DNA of 64,000 bases from an uncultured Bacteroidota bacterium. Lineage in GTDB: Bacteria; Bacteroidota; Bacteroidia; Flavobacteriales; Flavobacteriaceae. This document shows, piece after piece, positions 1 through 9,544 of the stretch. Location of the stretch: NCBI GenBank assembly GCA_902628605.1, contig CACONV010000002.1:6589-70588 (forward strand). The letters are read 5' to 3'. Numbering within the stretch: position 1 is the first letter of the stretch; every line of letters starts with the position of its first letter. The position numbers were made by a program, and so were the translations under genes. The notes beneath the pieces were generated by a model. It was not told the origin of the DNA. It was given only the letters and a program-made list of their open reading frames with translations, and did not search any database.

Positions 1-1
1 T

Positions 2-70
2 GTTACTCCAAACAAATATCCATTTGAAAAGTATACACCAGAGAAAAGTTTAGGGACAAAAAATAATTAG
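2..70 (+). CDS. C-terminal end of an unidentified upstream gene (partial)
   Basis: One frame is open from the window edge to a TAG at 68-70 and gives 22 residues ending PEKSLGTKNN. The stretch is rich in Pro, Lys and Glu and reads like a real C-terminus, but it is too short to place in a family. It would lie about 175 bases upstream of the methyltransferase on the same strand. It could be chance in such AT-rich DNA. Confidence 0.35.
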   Translation, partial: VTPNKYPFEKYTPEKSLGTKNN

Positions 71-246
71 GTTTTATTTATATATCAAAATTATACTTTA
101 AATACATTAATAAAACTTTCTATAATGAACCTTTCTTTTGGCTTACATTTGAAGTTTGGAATGGATAATATATTTAAGAAGAGAGAATAGTTGTATGTTA
201 AAATATTATTTAGGACAGACTCATTTACGTATTATTAAAACCATAA
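71..246. other. AT-rich intergenic stretch
   Basis: About 175 bases separate the possible upstream gene end from the methyltransferase ATG. I see no convincing hairpin, RNA gene or consensus promoter. The stretch just before 247 is AT-rich and has no strong Shine-Dalgarno sequence, which is usual in Bacteroidota. Confidence 0.4.
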
Positions 247-1200
247 ATGAATGATTTGAAAGGAAAAAAAATCAAAAATAAAGAGGTGTGTATAGCCTGC
301 AATAGTTCAGAAATACAACATTTGTGCACTAATACTGCTATGATGCACGAGAGTAGCAGAAAATTTAATTTTTTCATCTGTAAGATGTGTAAACTTGTTT
401 TTTTAAATCCTCGTCTATCCTTAAGTGAGCTTAAGGATTATTACACAGACTATTATTTACCTTATAGAGGGCCCTCTGCTTGGGGGAAATATGAAAAATT
501 AGCTGCAATAAGTCAAAAACGGCTAGATGCAAGAAGATTGAAGATGTTAAAGCTACATTCGTCACCAAATAGTGTAAATAGTATTTTAGATATTGGATGT
601 GGTAATCCAACATTTCTTGAAGCTTGTAGTCGTTTATTTAAATCTTCATTGCATGGAATAGACTTTTCAGACAACGGATGGAAAAAAGAAAAAGAAAGAT
701 TTAAAAAATTAAACCTTAAAGTAGGAAGCATTGATGATATTGAAACAAATTTAAGTCCTGATATAATTTCACTTTGGCATTATTTAGAACATGATTATTA
801 TCCAAATAAAACTCTTAAGAAGTTGGCTTTAATATCTAGTCCAAAAACCAAGTTATTTATTGAAGTTCCGAATTTTGACTCTATTAGTCGGAAAAAGTAT
901 AAGGAAAATTGGGCTGGGTTTCATACACCTAGACACACTTTCCTTTTTTCACCAAAAAATATTGAAATGCTATTAAATCGAAATGGATGGCAGGTAGATT
1001 TGATTGATTTAAAAGGGACATTGAACTGCTATATTTTAAGTTGGATGAGTGAAATGGAAATTCAGGGTTTAGACTGGAAAAATAGTATGGAAAGTCAGTT
1101 CTGGAACTATTTTATTGGTTTATTAAAATACAAACTCAAACATATCTTTACAAAAGAATCAGAGGGAGTTATGACTTTGGTAGCTAAAAAATTACCTTAA
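247..1200 (+). CDS. Class I SAM-dependent methyltransferase with N-terminal zinc ribbon
   Basis: A 317-residue cytoplasmic methyltransferase. The N-terminus carries two CxxC pairs (C15/C18 and C45/C48), a zinc-ribbon arrangement often placed before Methyltransf_23-type domains. The SAM-binding motif I is ILDIGCGNP at residues 113-121, followed by an acidic residue at the next strand (GIDFSDN). A later segment, IEVPNFDS then GFHTPRHTF, is typical of this subfamily, which is common in O-antigen and polysaccharide modification loci. The acceptor substrate cannot be told from sequence. The start is ATG at 247. It stands apart from the next gene by 83 bases. Confidence 0.85.
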   Translation: MNDLKGKKIKNKEVCIACNSSEIQHLCTNTAMMHESSRKFNFFICKMCKLVFLNPRLSLSELKDYYTDYYLPYRGPSAWGKYEKLAAISQKRLDARRLKMLKLHSSPNSVNSILDIGCGNPTFLEACSRLFKSSLHGIDFSDNGWKKEKERFKKLNLKVGSIDDIETNLSPDIISLWHYLEHDYYPNKTLKKLALISSPKTKLFIEVPNFDSISRKKYKENWAGFHTPRHTFLFSPKNIEMLLNRNGWQVDLIDLKGTLNCYILSWMSEMEIQGLDWKNSMESQFWNYFIGLLKYKLKHIFTKESEGVMTLVAKKLP

Positions 1201-1283
1201 AAAAAGCAAATAAGTTTATAATCTGTGAACGCAATATTTGCCAAACTCATTTACATTTTAGAAATTTAAATAAAACAAATTAT

Positions 1284-2699
1284 ATGAGATGTTTTATATT
1301 ACTAGCTATAGGTATTAGATCATTCGTCACCTTTGGCCAATCAGATTATATTTTATCTGATTTAGATTCATCAAAGACCGATTATGCAAAAATCGCCATG
1401 CAGATATGGGAGTACGCAGAAATGGGATATCAGGAGGAAAAAAGTAGTGCTCTTTTACAGAGTAAACTTAAAGAAGCCGGCTTTAAGATACAAGCTGGTA
1501 TAGCAGGGATTCCCACTGCATTTGTTGCAGAATACAAAAATGGAGGACCAATCATAGCGATTCTTGGAGAATACGACGCATTACCAGGCCTCTCGCAAAA
1601 AGCATTACCCTACAAAATTACCAACGGTGCAAGGGGTGGACATGCTTGCGGACACCATCTTTTTGGAACCGCATCTGCTGCTGCTGCTATTAGTTTAAAA
1701 AAATATATTAAAAAATACAAAGTCAAAGGCACTATTCGCTATTATGGGTGCCCTGCAGAAGAGGGGGGGTCTGGAAAGGTTTATATGACTCGTGCTGGTT
1801 TATTTGACGATGTTGATGTTGCCTTGCACTGGCATTCTGATGATGAAAACTCAGCAAATCCACGTCCTGCCTTGGCGAATAAATCGGCAAAATTTCGTTT
1901 TTATGGACGATCTGCTCATGCTGCAGGAGCTCCCCAAGAGGGACGCTCAGCTCTAGACGCGGTCGAGGCAATGAACTACATGACTAATCTTATGCGTGAA
2001 CATATGGACATATCTGCCCGTATACACTATGTAATCACACATGGAGGTGAGGCACCCAATGTTGTCCCAGATTTTGCTGAAGTATATTACTATTCACGCC
2101 ACCCAAAACGTGACAAAGTAATTGTTTTGTTTGATAGGATCGTTAAAGCTGCAGAAGGGGCTGCTTTAGGAACAGGGACCAAAATGGAATACGAAATGAT
2201 TGGAGGCACTCATGATTTGCTTCATGTACCAACACTTCAGCAAATGGTTCACCGTAATTTTACTAAAGTAGGTGGATTTAAATATACCGATCAAGAATTA
2301 GAATTTGCTAAACAAATTGCAGAAACGCTTAAGAAACCACTTGATATGAAATATATTCACAAAGTCGCACCATATGATACAAATCCAGAAGGCATTGGTG
2401 GTTCAACAGATGTGGGTGATGTTAGTTATATAGTTCCAACGGCTGGCCTTCGAGGTGCAACTTGGGTTCCTGGTACACCGGCTCACAGTTGGCAAGCAGT
2501 TGCAGCAGGGGGAACGAGTATCGGTCTTAAAGGTATGATGCAGGCTGCTAAGGCAATTACACTTTCAGGTATAGAATTACTTGAAACGACTGGATTAATA
2601 GCTAAAATTAAAAAAGAATTTAACGAAATTAGAGGAGAAAATTTCAAATATATACCCCTTTTAGGTGACCGAGAGCCTGCCTTGGATTACAGGAACTAA
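1284..2699 (+). CDS. M20 family amidohydrolase (AbgB-like), probably exported
   Basis: A 471-residue metal-dependent amidohydrolase of the M20 peptidase family, closest in pattern to AbgB-like p-aminobenzoyl-glutamate hydrolases. Metal-site motifs are visible: GGHACGHHLFG (His120, His124) and CPAEEGG (Glu159/Glu160), with the dimerisation domain after about residue 200 (FRFYGRSAHAAGAP) and a late His in TPAHSWQ. The N-terminus looks like a short signal peptide ending near TFGQ, so the enzyme may act in the periplasm, unlike cytoplasmic AbgB. The natural amide or peptide substrate is unknown. It is followed 81 bases later by the DUF1080 gene on the same strand. Confidence 0.88.
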   Translation: MRCFILLAIGIRSFVTFGQSDYILSDLDSSKTDYAKIAMQIWEYAEMGYQEEKSSALLQSKLKEAGFKIQAGIAGIPTAFVAEYKNGGPIIAILGEYDALPGLSQKALPYKITNGARGGHACGHHLFGTASAAAAISLKKYIKKYKVKGTIRYYGCPAEEGGSGKVYMTRAGLFDDVDVALHWHSDDENSANPRPALANKSAKFRFYGRSAHAAGAPQEGRSALDAVEAMNYMTNLMREHMDISARIHYVITHGGEAPNVVPDFAEVYYYSRHPKRDKVIVLFDRIVKAAEGAALGTGTKMEYEMIGGTHDLLHVPTLQQMVHRNFTKVGGFKYTDQELEFAKQIAETLKKPLDMKYIHKVAPYDTNPEGIGGSTDVGDVSYIVPTAGLRGATWVPGTPAHSWQAVAAGGTSIGLKGMMQAAKAITLSGIELLETTGLIAKIKKEFNEIRGENFKYIPLLGDREPALDYRN

Positions 2700-2780
2700 T
2701 TAAATATTTTCCGCATAAAAATCTAGTTTTAATATCTTCATTTGTAGGATGACATCTAAATAATAAAAATATTTAAGCCA

Positions 2781-3371
2781 ATGAAAAAATTACTTTTAAA
2801 TATAATCCTTATACTGACAACGATATCTTTAACAGCACAAAGATCTTTATTTAATGGTAAAAATCTTGATGGGTGGAATATTCACGGAAACGAACTATGG
2901 TATGTTGAAAATGGTATATTAATATGTGAAAGCGGACCAGATAAAGGATACGGGTATTTATCAACTGAAAAATTTTACGATGATTTTGATTTAACTGTTG
3001 AGTTTAAACAAGAGGCCAACGGGAATAGTGGCGTTTTTGTAAGATCGACATTTGAAGGTACCAAAGTAAGTGGATGGCAAGTTGAAGTTGCACCTCCAGG
3101 AAGTGATACAGGAGGGGTTTACGAATCATATGGACGTGGTTGGTTAGTTAAGCCCGATAAAGAAAAAGATAAGGTATTGAAAATGGGTAAATGGAATAAA
3201 ATGCGCATTAGGCTTGTGGGCAACCAAATTCAAAGCTGGCTTAATGGTACCTCGATGATTTCATTAGAAGATGAAATGATTGGTAAAGGAAAGGGTTCAA
3301 TTGCACTTCAAATTCATGATGGAGGTGGAATAAAAGTTCGTTGGCGAAATTTAGTTGTAAATGAACTATAG
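2781..3371 (+). CDS. DUF1080 (3-keto-disaccharide hydrolase-like) exported protein
   Basis: A 196-residue protein with a clear signal peptide (MKKLLLNIILILTTISLTAQ) followed by one DUF1080 concanavalin-like domain: SLFNGKNLDGWNIHG at the front, ENGILICESG, then the conserved GNSGVFVRS and GSIALQIHDGGGIKVRWRN strands. Some DUF1080 proteins hydrolyse 3-keto-glycosides; others have no tested activity. The length fits a single-domain member. It follows the M20 amidohydrolase, but no sugar-oxidising partner is nearby, so the substrate is open. Confidence 0.88.
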   Translation: MKKLLLNIILILTTISLTAQRSLFNGKNLDGWNIHGNELWYVENGILICESGPDKGYGYLSTEKFYDDFDLTVEFKQEANGNSGVFVRSTFEGTKVSGWQVEVAPPGSDTGGVYESYGRGWLVKPDKEKDKVLKMGKWNKMRIRLVGNQIQSWLNGTSMISLEDEMIGKGKGSIALQIHDGGGIKVRWRNLVVNEL

Positions 3372-3475
3372 TATTAGTCAATTAGATAGTCATGTTGAAT
3401 TGACAAGAAATGACTTAAAAAATGAATTTGACACTAACAACAGAAAGGTCAGAAAAATAGTAATCAAGTAGATTA

Positions 3476-3958
3476 ATGGAACAAAGTTACAACAAGGATT
3501 TAATATTTAGAAAGGCAGGAAAAGGCGATATACCGAATATAGTAAAAATGTTAGCTGATGATGAACTTGGTTCCAAAAGAGAAGATTATAAAGTTCCATT
3601 ACCAAAGAGTTACTATGATGCATTCCAAAATATTTTTCAAGATAAAAACCAAGAATTAATCATTCTTGAGAATTTTAATAATGAAATAATTGGTACACTC
3701 CAACTTACCTTTATACAATATTTGACATACCAAGGGGGTTTAAGGGCTCAAATCGATGCAGTAAGAATTCAAAAGAAATTTAGAGGAAAGGGGTTTGGGA
3801 AAAAGATATTCAAATGGGCAATTAAAAGAAGTATAGATAAGGGAGCCCATTTGGTTCAATTAACGACTGATAAACATAGACCTGATGCAATAGAGTTTTA
3901 TAGAGCATTAGGATTCAGAGATAGTCATATGGGAATGAAATTAAATCTCTTGCAATAA
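3476..3958 (+). CDS. GNAT family N-acetyltransferase
   Basis: A 160-residue single-domain acetyltransferase. The acetyl-CoA binding motif A is visible as RIQKKFRGKGFGKKIFKWAI (the Q/R-x-x-G-x-G/A pattern), after a beta strand AQIDAVRI, and motif B ends with AIEFYRALGFRDSHMGM. The pattern resembles small GNATs acting on small molecules or amino acids, but the acceptor cannot be named. The ATG at 3476 gives the usual family length. It stands alone, 105 bases after the DUF1080 gene. Confidence 0.88.
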   Translation: MEQSYNKDLIFRKAGKGDIPNIVKMLADDELGSKREDYKVPLPKSYYDAFQNIFQDKNQELIILENFNNEIIGTLQLTFIQYLTYQGGLRAQIDAVRIQKKFRGKGFGKKIFKWAIKRSIDKGAHLVQLTTDKHRPDAIEFYRALGFRDSHMGMKLNLLQ

Positions 3959-4120
3959 GTATCGAGTAAGAATGAGAGTTAATGTAAAAACAAGATTTCT
4001 TAGTAAAAAGGAAATAGAATTTAGAATAAAGAAGGACGGGATTTAAGTTAGAAATTGGAGTTGATAACAATCCCTTTCAATACAAAAATCCTATGGGATA
4101 AAAGTTGGGATATGAGTTAG

Positions 4121-4208
4121 CAGAGAGGAAGGGATTCGAACCCTCGATACGCTATTAACGCATACACGCTTTCCAAGCGTGCGCCTTAAGCCACTCGGCC
4201 ACCTCTCT
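4121..4208 (-). tRNA. tRNA-Ser(GGA)
   Basis: On the minus strand the 88 bases fold into a class II tRNA. The acceptor arms AGAGAGG/CCTCTCT pair fully with discriminator G. The anticodon stem CACGC/GCGTG encloses the loop TTGGAAA (anticodon GGA). A variable arm and the T arm with GGTTCGAATCC are present. No CCA is encoded. Upstream on the minus strand, TATTTTTG (4226-4233) matches the Bacteroidota -7 element TAnnTTTG. Confidence 0.96.
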
Positions 4209-4225
4209 TTTTTAAACTTAAATCT

Positions 4226-4233
4226 CAAAAATA
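4226..4233 (-). promoter_or_regulatory. Possible -7 element for tRNA-Ser
   Basis: On the minus strand this reads TATTTTTG, a full match to TAnnTTTG, 17 bases before the mature tRNA-Ser 5' end. No clear TTTG -33 element is found at the usual distance upstream, where the sequence is the end of tatD, so support is partial. Confidence 0.35.
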
Positions 4234-4235
4234 CA

Positions 4236-5003
4236 TTAAAAATTAAATACATTCCTAGCGTTTGTTGTTGTTTGATCAGCAATTTTTTTTAAAGGAAGGT
4301 TATAGATTTTAGCGACTTTGTCTGCAATAATTGTTAAATAAGAACTAGTATTTCTTTTCCCTCTGTGTGGGTGTGGAGCAAGGTACGGAGCGTCTGTTTC
4401 TAAAACTATTGATGTCAGTGGAATTTGATTTAAAAATTTGTCTATACCACCATTTTTAAATGTTACAACACCTCCAATACCTAACTTAAAATTTAAATCT
4501 ATTATTTTTTCAGCTTCTTCTTTTGTCCCAGTAAAACAATGGAATATTCCAAAAAGATTGTCTTTTTTAAAATTTAATAAAACTTTATATACTTCATCAA
4601 ATGCATTTCTACAATGAATTACAATTGGTAATTTATTTGACAATGCAATTTCAATTTGTTGAATAAAAACATCTATTTGATTTTTGAGATTTTTTTTGTT
4701 CCAATATAAATCTATACCAATTTCTCCGACAGCTGAAAATTCATATTCATCAAGCATTTTTTTAACATGATTTATTTCAATCAAATAATTAACATCAATA
4801 TGCGTTGGGTGGAGCCCCATCATCAATTTGATTTCGTTTGGATACTTATTTTTTAATTTAAACATCCTATTTGTGTAAGAACTATCAATAGATGGTAAAT
4901 AAAATTCTTTTACACCAAGATCAATTGATTTTTTTATTTCTTCATCAATATCGAGATCGAAGTCCTTTAAGTATAAATGAGTATGAGTGTCTATAAAATT
5001 CAT
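4236..5003 (-). CDS. TatD family metal-dependent hydrolase
   Basis: A 255-residue TIM-barrel metallohydrolase, the usual TatD length. Metal-binding signatures occur in order: FIDTHTHL at the N-terminus, VGEIGIDLYW, PIVIHCRNA, GIFHCFTGT and LETDAPYLAPHPHRGKRN. TatD enzymes are reported to be 3'-5' DNA/RNA exonucleases or D-aminoacyl-tRNA deacylase-like hydrolases; the role here is inferred only from family. It lies just upstream of tRNA-Ser on the same strand and is divergent from the small retropepsin-like gene. Confidence 0.95.
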   Translation of the reverse strand: MNFIDTHTHLYLKDFDLDIDEEIKKSIDLGVKEFYLPSIDSSYTNRMFKLKNKYPNEIKLMMGLHPTHIDVNYLIEINHVKKMLDEYEFSAVGEIGIDLYWNKKNLKNQIDVFIQQIEIALSNKLPIVIHCRNAFDEVYKVLLNFKKDNLFGIFHCFTGTKEEAEKIIDLNFKLGIGGVVTFKNGGIDKFLNQIPLTSIVLETDAPYLAPHPHRGKRNTSSYLTIIADKVAKIYNLPLKKIADQTTTNARNVFNF

Positions 5004-5074
5004 AATATAAAGTTATGTATTTGAATATCAAGAATACTCTAAATTTTTATCTTTAATGTAATCATCCCAAATAA

Positions 5075-5488
5075 TTGAAAATAAAAAAGAAAAAAATATT
5101 ACTTGAGATTACTGCAAGTAAACACTTAGTATGTAACCTCAAAATAAATTATAAAAGGGCCAGATTTTTAGTCGATACTGGTGCTTCAAATAGTTGTTTT
5201 GATATCTTGAAAAAAGAAAAATATAATATTGAATCTAAAGGAAAGGAAGTTGAACTTACATCTGCTGCTGAAAAAAAAATGGGAGCTATATCTAGTGATA
5301 ATTGTAAATTAACATTTAATCTTCATAAAGTTTTAGATGTTACTCTTATGCTAATAGATATGAGTACTATAAATAATGCACTTGAAGAACAAAAAGAAAA
5401 AAAAATCGATGGAATTTTGGGGGGTGATATTTTAAACGAAATAGAGGCAAAAATAAACTATAAAAATCTATCTATTGAATTTGTATAG
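5075..5488 (+). CDS. Small retropepsin-like aspartic protease domain protein
   Basis: A 137-residue protein with a single clan AA (retropepsin-like) fold. The active-site motif is FLVDTGASNSC (hydrophobic-hydrophobic-D-T/S-G), and the second signature is GILGGDIL near residue 118. Single-domain proteins of this type are expected to act as dimers. The start is a TTG at 5075: no in-frame ATG precedes the catalytic motif, so TTG (or another rare start) is required. There is no signal peptide. The gene sits between divergent tatD and convergent sucB, and its stop is 2 bases from the sucB stop. The substrate is unknown. Confidence 0.8.
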   Translation: MKIKKKKILLEITASKHLVCNLKINYKRARFLVDTGASNSCFDILKKEKYNIESKGKEVELTSAAEKKMGAISSDNCKLTFNLHKVLDVTLMLIDMSTINNALEEQKEKKIDGILGGDILNEIEAKINYKNLSIEFV

Positions 5489-5490
5489 CT

Positions 5491-6705
5491 CTATAATTCT
5501 AATGATTTTTTTGGATTATTGTCCATTAATTTTTCAATAGGGTTCTCAATTGCCTCTTTTATTGCAACTAAAAAACCTACAGACTCTTTCCCATCAATTA
5601 TTCTGTGATCGTAAGAAAAAGCTAAATACATCATAGGCTGTATTAATACCTTACCGTCAATAGCTACAGGACGTTCAATTATATTATGCATTCCTAATAT
5701 TCCTGATTGAGGTGGGTTTATTATAGGTGTTGAAAGCATTGAACCAAATACACCTCCATTTGAAATTGTAAATGTGCCACCGGTCATTTCATCAACAGTG
5801 ATTTCACCTTCTCTTGCCCTTAAAGCTAATCTTTTAATTTCAGTTTCAATTTCTTTAAAGGTCAATTTCTCAGCACCTCTTAAGACAGGAACCATTAAAC
5901 CTTTTGGGCCTGATACAGCAACACTTATATCGCAATAATCATATTTAATTTGAAAATCTCCATCTATCATTGAATTAACGTCTGGGTATTGTTTTAAAGC
6001 ATAGACAACAGCTTTAGTAAAAAAACTCATAAATCCGAGACTAACGTCGTGCTTCTCCTTAAATGAATCTTTAAATTTTTTTCTTAAAGAGAATATCTCG
6101 CTCATATTAGCTTCATTAAATGTGGTAAGCATAGCCGTTTCGTTTTTGGCACTTACCAATCTTTCAGCAACTTTTCTTCTAAGCAGAGACATTTTTGATT
6201 TATCAGAATTTCTCTTAATTCCATTCGGAGGAGTACCCATTGAGGCTTTCGCATTAACAGCGTCCTCTTTAGTAATTCTTCCACCCTTTCCAGAACCAAG
6301 AATATCTATTGGGTTTATTCCCTTTTCGTCAAGTATTTTCCTAGCAGCAGGGGATGAGTGGTTAGAAGCGTAGGTTTTTTCAGTGATGACGGGCTCCGTT
6401 TCAACACTTGGGTCTATTTTTTTTTGAACATTCTCATTTAAAGACTTGGGTTTGCTTTTGTTACCGGTGGCTTCTGTGTCAATTAGACAGACAACCTGTC
6501 CTACTTCAACAGAATCACCTTCTTCTGCTTTTAAAGTAATAACTCCACTGGCTTCCGCAGGTAAATCAAGAGTGGCTTTATCTGAATCTACCTCAGCAAT
6601 AGCCTGATCTTTTTCAACAAAATCTCCATCCGAAACTAACCACTGAGCAATTTCTACTTCAGTTATTGATTCCCCTGGAGAGGGAACTTTCATTTCCAAT
6701 TTCAT
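5491..6705 (-). CDS. sucB: 2-oxoglutarate dehydrogenase E2, dihydrolipoyl succinyltransferase
   Basis: A 404-residue E2 subunit of the 2-oxoglutarate dehydrogenase complex in the TCA cycle. An N-terminal lipoyl domain has the lipoylated Lys43 in [12 protein letters not shown] linker rich in charged residues is followed by a peripheral-subunit-binding domain ([14 protein letters not shown]) and the C-terminal catalytic domain with [11 protein letters not shown] (His367, Asp371). The length is that of SucB. It is 6 bases downstream of sucA on the same strand, so the two form an operon. E3 (lpd) is not in the window. Confidence 0.97.
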   Translation of the reverse strand: MKLEMKVPSPGESITEVEIAQWLVSDGDFVEKDQAIAEVDSDKATLDLPAEASGVITLKAEEGDSVEVGQVVCLIDTEATGNKSKPKSLNENVQKKIDPSVETEPVITEKTYASNHSSPAARKILDEKGINPIDILGSGKGGRITKEDAVNAKASMGTPPNGIKRNSDKSKMSLLRRKVAERLVSAKNETAMLTTFNEANMSEIFSLRKKFKDSFKEKHDVSLGFMSFFTKAVVYALKQYPDVNSMIDGDFQIKYDYCDISVAVSGPKGLMVPVLRGAEKLTFKEIETEIKRLALRAREGEITVDEMTGGTFTISNGGVFGSMLSTPIINPPQSGILGMHNIIERPVAIDGKVLIQPMMYLAFSYDHRIIDGKESVGFLVAIKEAIENPIEKLMDNNPKKSLEL

Positions 6706-6711
6706 AACCGT

Positions 6712-9498
6712 CTAGTTTCTCTTTTTTTTATGTTTTTTCTTTAGTTTAAAATTATCTTTTTTTTCATCAAAAACATAATCTATCACTTCATTATGTCTTT
6801 TGTTAAACCTTTTGGAACTTCCGGCTGCAGGGGCACCATAAAACCTACGTGAAACGCAACGAAACCCTTTTGCTTCAGGAAGATGCAATAGTAAATGACT
6901 CCAAACACCCATGTTCTTTGGTTCTTCTTGAGCCCAAACAATATCATTTACTTGAAAATACTTGTCTAAAATATTTCTTATTTCTTCAATTGGTAACGGA
7001 AATAATTGCTCTATTCTTACAAATGCGACATCTTTAATTTTTCTTTCTTCTCTTGCTCTATATAAGTCATAATAAAATTTACCTGAGCAAAAAACTAATT
7101 TTTTAGCTTGTTTAGAATCTACATAACAATCATCAATAATCATTTTGAAATTTCCATCAGTGAAATCCTTTACTTTTGAAACCACAAGTGGGTGCCTCAG
7201 TAAACTTTTAGGGGTAAAAATTATAAGAGGTTTTCTGTAAGTTAACTTAATTTGCCTTCTTAAAAGATGAAATAAATTTGAAGGAGTAGAACAGTTAGCA
7301 ACAAACATGTTGTCCTTAGCACATAACTGTAAATACCTTTCAACTCTCGCTGAAGAATGTTCAGCACCCTGCCCTTCGTAACCATGGGGAAGCAAAAGAA
7401 CTATACCATTTTGAAGCTTCCATTTATCTTCAGCTGCAGAAATATACTGATCTATCATTATTTGCGCTCCATTAGAAAAATCTCCGAATTGTGCTTCCCA
7501 TATAGTGAGTGAACCAGGTGTTGCCATTGAATAACCATAATCAAAACCTAAAACTCCGTATTCTGAAAGCAAAGAATTATAAATTCTAAATTTACCCTGA
7601 TTATCTGATATCTTATTTAATAATATCACGTCTTCTTCTGAATCCTCAGCTTTAACTATTGCATGACGGTGGGAAAACGTTCCTCTTTCAACATCTTGTC
7701 CTGAAATCCTTATATCGTGACCCTCTAAAAGGAGACTTCCGTAAGCTAGCATCTCTCCCATCGCCCAATCCAAAGAATCTTTTTCAAAAAACATCTTTTT
7801 CCTTTCATCAATTAATTTTTGAATTTTTCTAAGGAATTTTTTTTCAGAAGGTAATTCAGTTATTGCTCTTGCAACTTTGAATAGTTTTTCACTAGAAACA
7901 GATGTGTTGATTGTAGTCAACATTTTAGACTCATCTTCCCTTTTGTAGTTACTCCATTCGTCAGCCATAAAAGGTGTTATTTCAGTAGTCTGTATTTTTT
8001 TTGAATCCTCTAAATCAGATTCTAGAGATTTGCTATACTCATCTTCGATTTTTTTAAGGTAATCCTCACTTATTACTCCCTCAATAATGAGTTTTTCAGC
8101 GTAAATCTGCTTTGGATTTTTATGATTACCGATAGCCTTGTAAAGTTGAGGTTGTGTAAACCTAGGCTCGTCTCCTTCGTTATGACCATATTTTCTGTAT
8201 CCTAACAAATCAATAAATACGTCTTCACCAAACTCCATACGATAATCTAAAGCAAAAGATACTCCATGGACGACTGCTTCAACATCATCAGAATTGATAT
8301 GCAAAACCGGACACAAAGTAACCTTAGCAACGTCAGTACAATAAGTGGATGACCTTGCATCTAAATAATTTGTTGTAAAACCAATTTGATTATTTACAAC
8401 GATGTGTATTGTTCCGCCTGTTCCATAGCCTTTTAATTTGGCCATTTGAACTATTTCATACGGCAGTCCTTGACCAGCAATAGCTGCATCTCCGTGTACA
8501 ATAATTGGTAATACTTTTTTTGTATCAAGATTATATTTTTTTTCAAGTTTAGCTCTAGAAATTCCTTGAACAACCGCCCCTACTGTTTCCAAATGAGAAG
8601 GATTTGGAGCCAAGTTTATGTTAATTTTTTTTCCATCGCCATTAGGATCAATTTTAGAAGTCCAGCCTAAATGATACTTGACATCCCCATCAAAAACAAT
8701 TTCATCATAATCTTTACCGTCAAATTCAGAAAATATGTCACGACTAGATTTTCCAAAAATATTTGTTAATGTGTTTAATCTACCTCTATGAGCCATCCCC
8801 ATCACGAACTCCTCTACTCCTTTGTTGTCAGCTTGCATTATTAGTGCATCTAAGGCAGGAATCAATGATTCCCCCCCCTCTAGAGAAAATCTTTTTTGAC
8901 CAACATATTTTTTATGTAAAAAATTTTCAAACGAAACAGCTTGGGTTAATTTTTTTAAAATATGCTTTTTCTGTTGAACTGTAAAGTTTGGTTGGTTATT
9001 ATTTTTATGCAATTTATCTTTAATCCACCTAACTCTCTTTGGATTCCTAATATACATGTATTCAATTCCAATTGAGTCACAATAAATATCCTGGAGATGT
9101 TTTACTATTTGAGAAAGTGTTGAAGGTCCTATTCCCATTGTTTCTCCAGCTCCAACAGTCTCATTTAAATCATCTGCGGATAAACCAAAGTTTTTTATAT
9201 CAAGATTTGGACTGTACGTTCTTCTTTCACGAACCGGATTTGTTTTTGTAAAAAGATGACCGCTTTTCCGATAAGCATCTATTAACTGAACTACTTTGAA
9301 CTCGCGTTCTAAATGCTTTGGAATTTCGTTTTCACTATTTTTGGAATGTCCATTTTGGTTGTTTTCAATTCCAAAATCAAAACCTTGAAAGAAAGCTCTT
9401 AGGCTTGCTTCCACACTATCTGGCTCTTGCAAATATTTTTCATACATCTCAGCAAAATAACCAGTATGTGCAGCATTCAAAAAAGAATATTTATCCAT
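6712..9498 (-). CDS. sucA: 2-oxoglutarate dehydrogenase E1 component
   Basis: A 928-residue thiamin-diphosphate enzyme that decarboxylates 2-oxoglutarate and reductively succinylates SucB. Recognisable segments include the N-terminal E2-interaction region (SFLNAAHTGYFAEMYEKYL), GMAHRGRLN, the ThDP region IVHGDAAIAGQG with VNNQIGFTT, GDEPRFTQPQLY, and GTFSHRHAIV. Full family length with no break. It is first in the sucAB operon and divergent from umuC across 46 bases. On the minus strand upstream, TAAGATTTG resembles the -7 element but has one extra base. Confidence 0.97.
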   Translation of the reverse strand: MDKYSFLNAAHTGYFAEMYEKYLQEPDSVEASLRAFFQGFDFGIENNQNGHSKNSENEIPKHLEREFKVVQLIDAYRKSGHLFTKTNPVRERRTYSPNLDIKNFGLSADDLNETVGAGETMGIGPSTLSQIVKHLQDIYCDSIGIEYMYIRNPKRVRWIKDKLHKNNNQPNFTVQQKKHILKKLTQAVSFENFLHKKYVGQKRFSLEGGESLIPALDALIMQADNKGVEEFVMGMAHRGRLNTLTNIFGKSSRDIFSEFDGKDYDEIVFDGDVKYHLGWTSKIDPNGDGKKININLAPNPSHLETVGAVVQGISRAKLEKKYNLDTKKVLPIIVHGDAAIAGQGLPYEIVQMAKLKGYGTGGTIHIVVNNQIGFTTNYLDARSSTYCTDVAKVTLCPVLHINSDDVEAVVHGVSFALDYRMEFGEDVFIDLLGYRKYGHNEGDEPRFTQPQLYKAIGNHKNPKQIYAEKLIIEGVISEDYLKKIEDEYSKSLESDLEDSKKIQTTEITPFMADEWSNYKREDESKMLTTINTSVSSEKLFKVARAITELPSEKKFLRKIQKLIDERKKMFFEKDSLDWAMGEMLAYGSLLLEGHDIRISGQDVERGTFSHRHAIVKAEDSEEDVILLNKISDNQGKFRIYNSLLSEYGVLGFDYGYSMATPGSLTIWEAQFGDFSNGAQIMIDQYISAAEDKWKLQNGIVLLLPHGYEGQGAEHSSARVERYLQLCAKDNMFVANCSTPSNLFHLLRRQIKLTYRKPLIIFTPKSLLRHPLVVSKVKDFTDGNFKMIIDDCYVDSKQAKKLVFCSGKFYYDLYRAREERKIKDVAFVRIEQLFPLPIEEIRNILDKYFQVNDIVWAQEEPKNMGVWSHLLLHLPEAKGFRCVSRRFYGAPAAGSSKRFNKRHNEVIDYVFDEKKDNFKLKKKHKKKRN

Positions 9499-9544
9499 TC
9501 CAATAGGACTTCAAATCTTAGATAAAATTACTATTTTTAATTAT

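Noticed and set aside
3361..3471. 36-codon open frame overlapping the DUF1080 stop
   Set aside because: Short, hydrophilic and without recognisable similarity; no support beyond an ATG.
3971..4045. 24-codon open frame before tRNA-Ser
   Set aside because: Too short and without any supporting signal.
4091..4282. Open frame reading across tRNA-Ser
   Set aside because: The tRNA cloverleaf explains the sequence; the frame is incidental.
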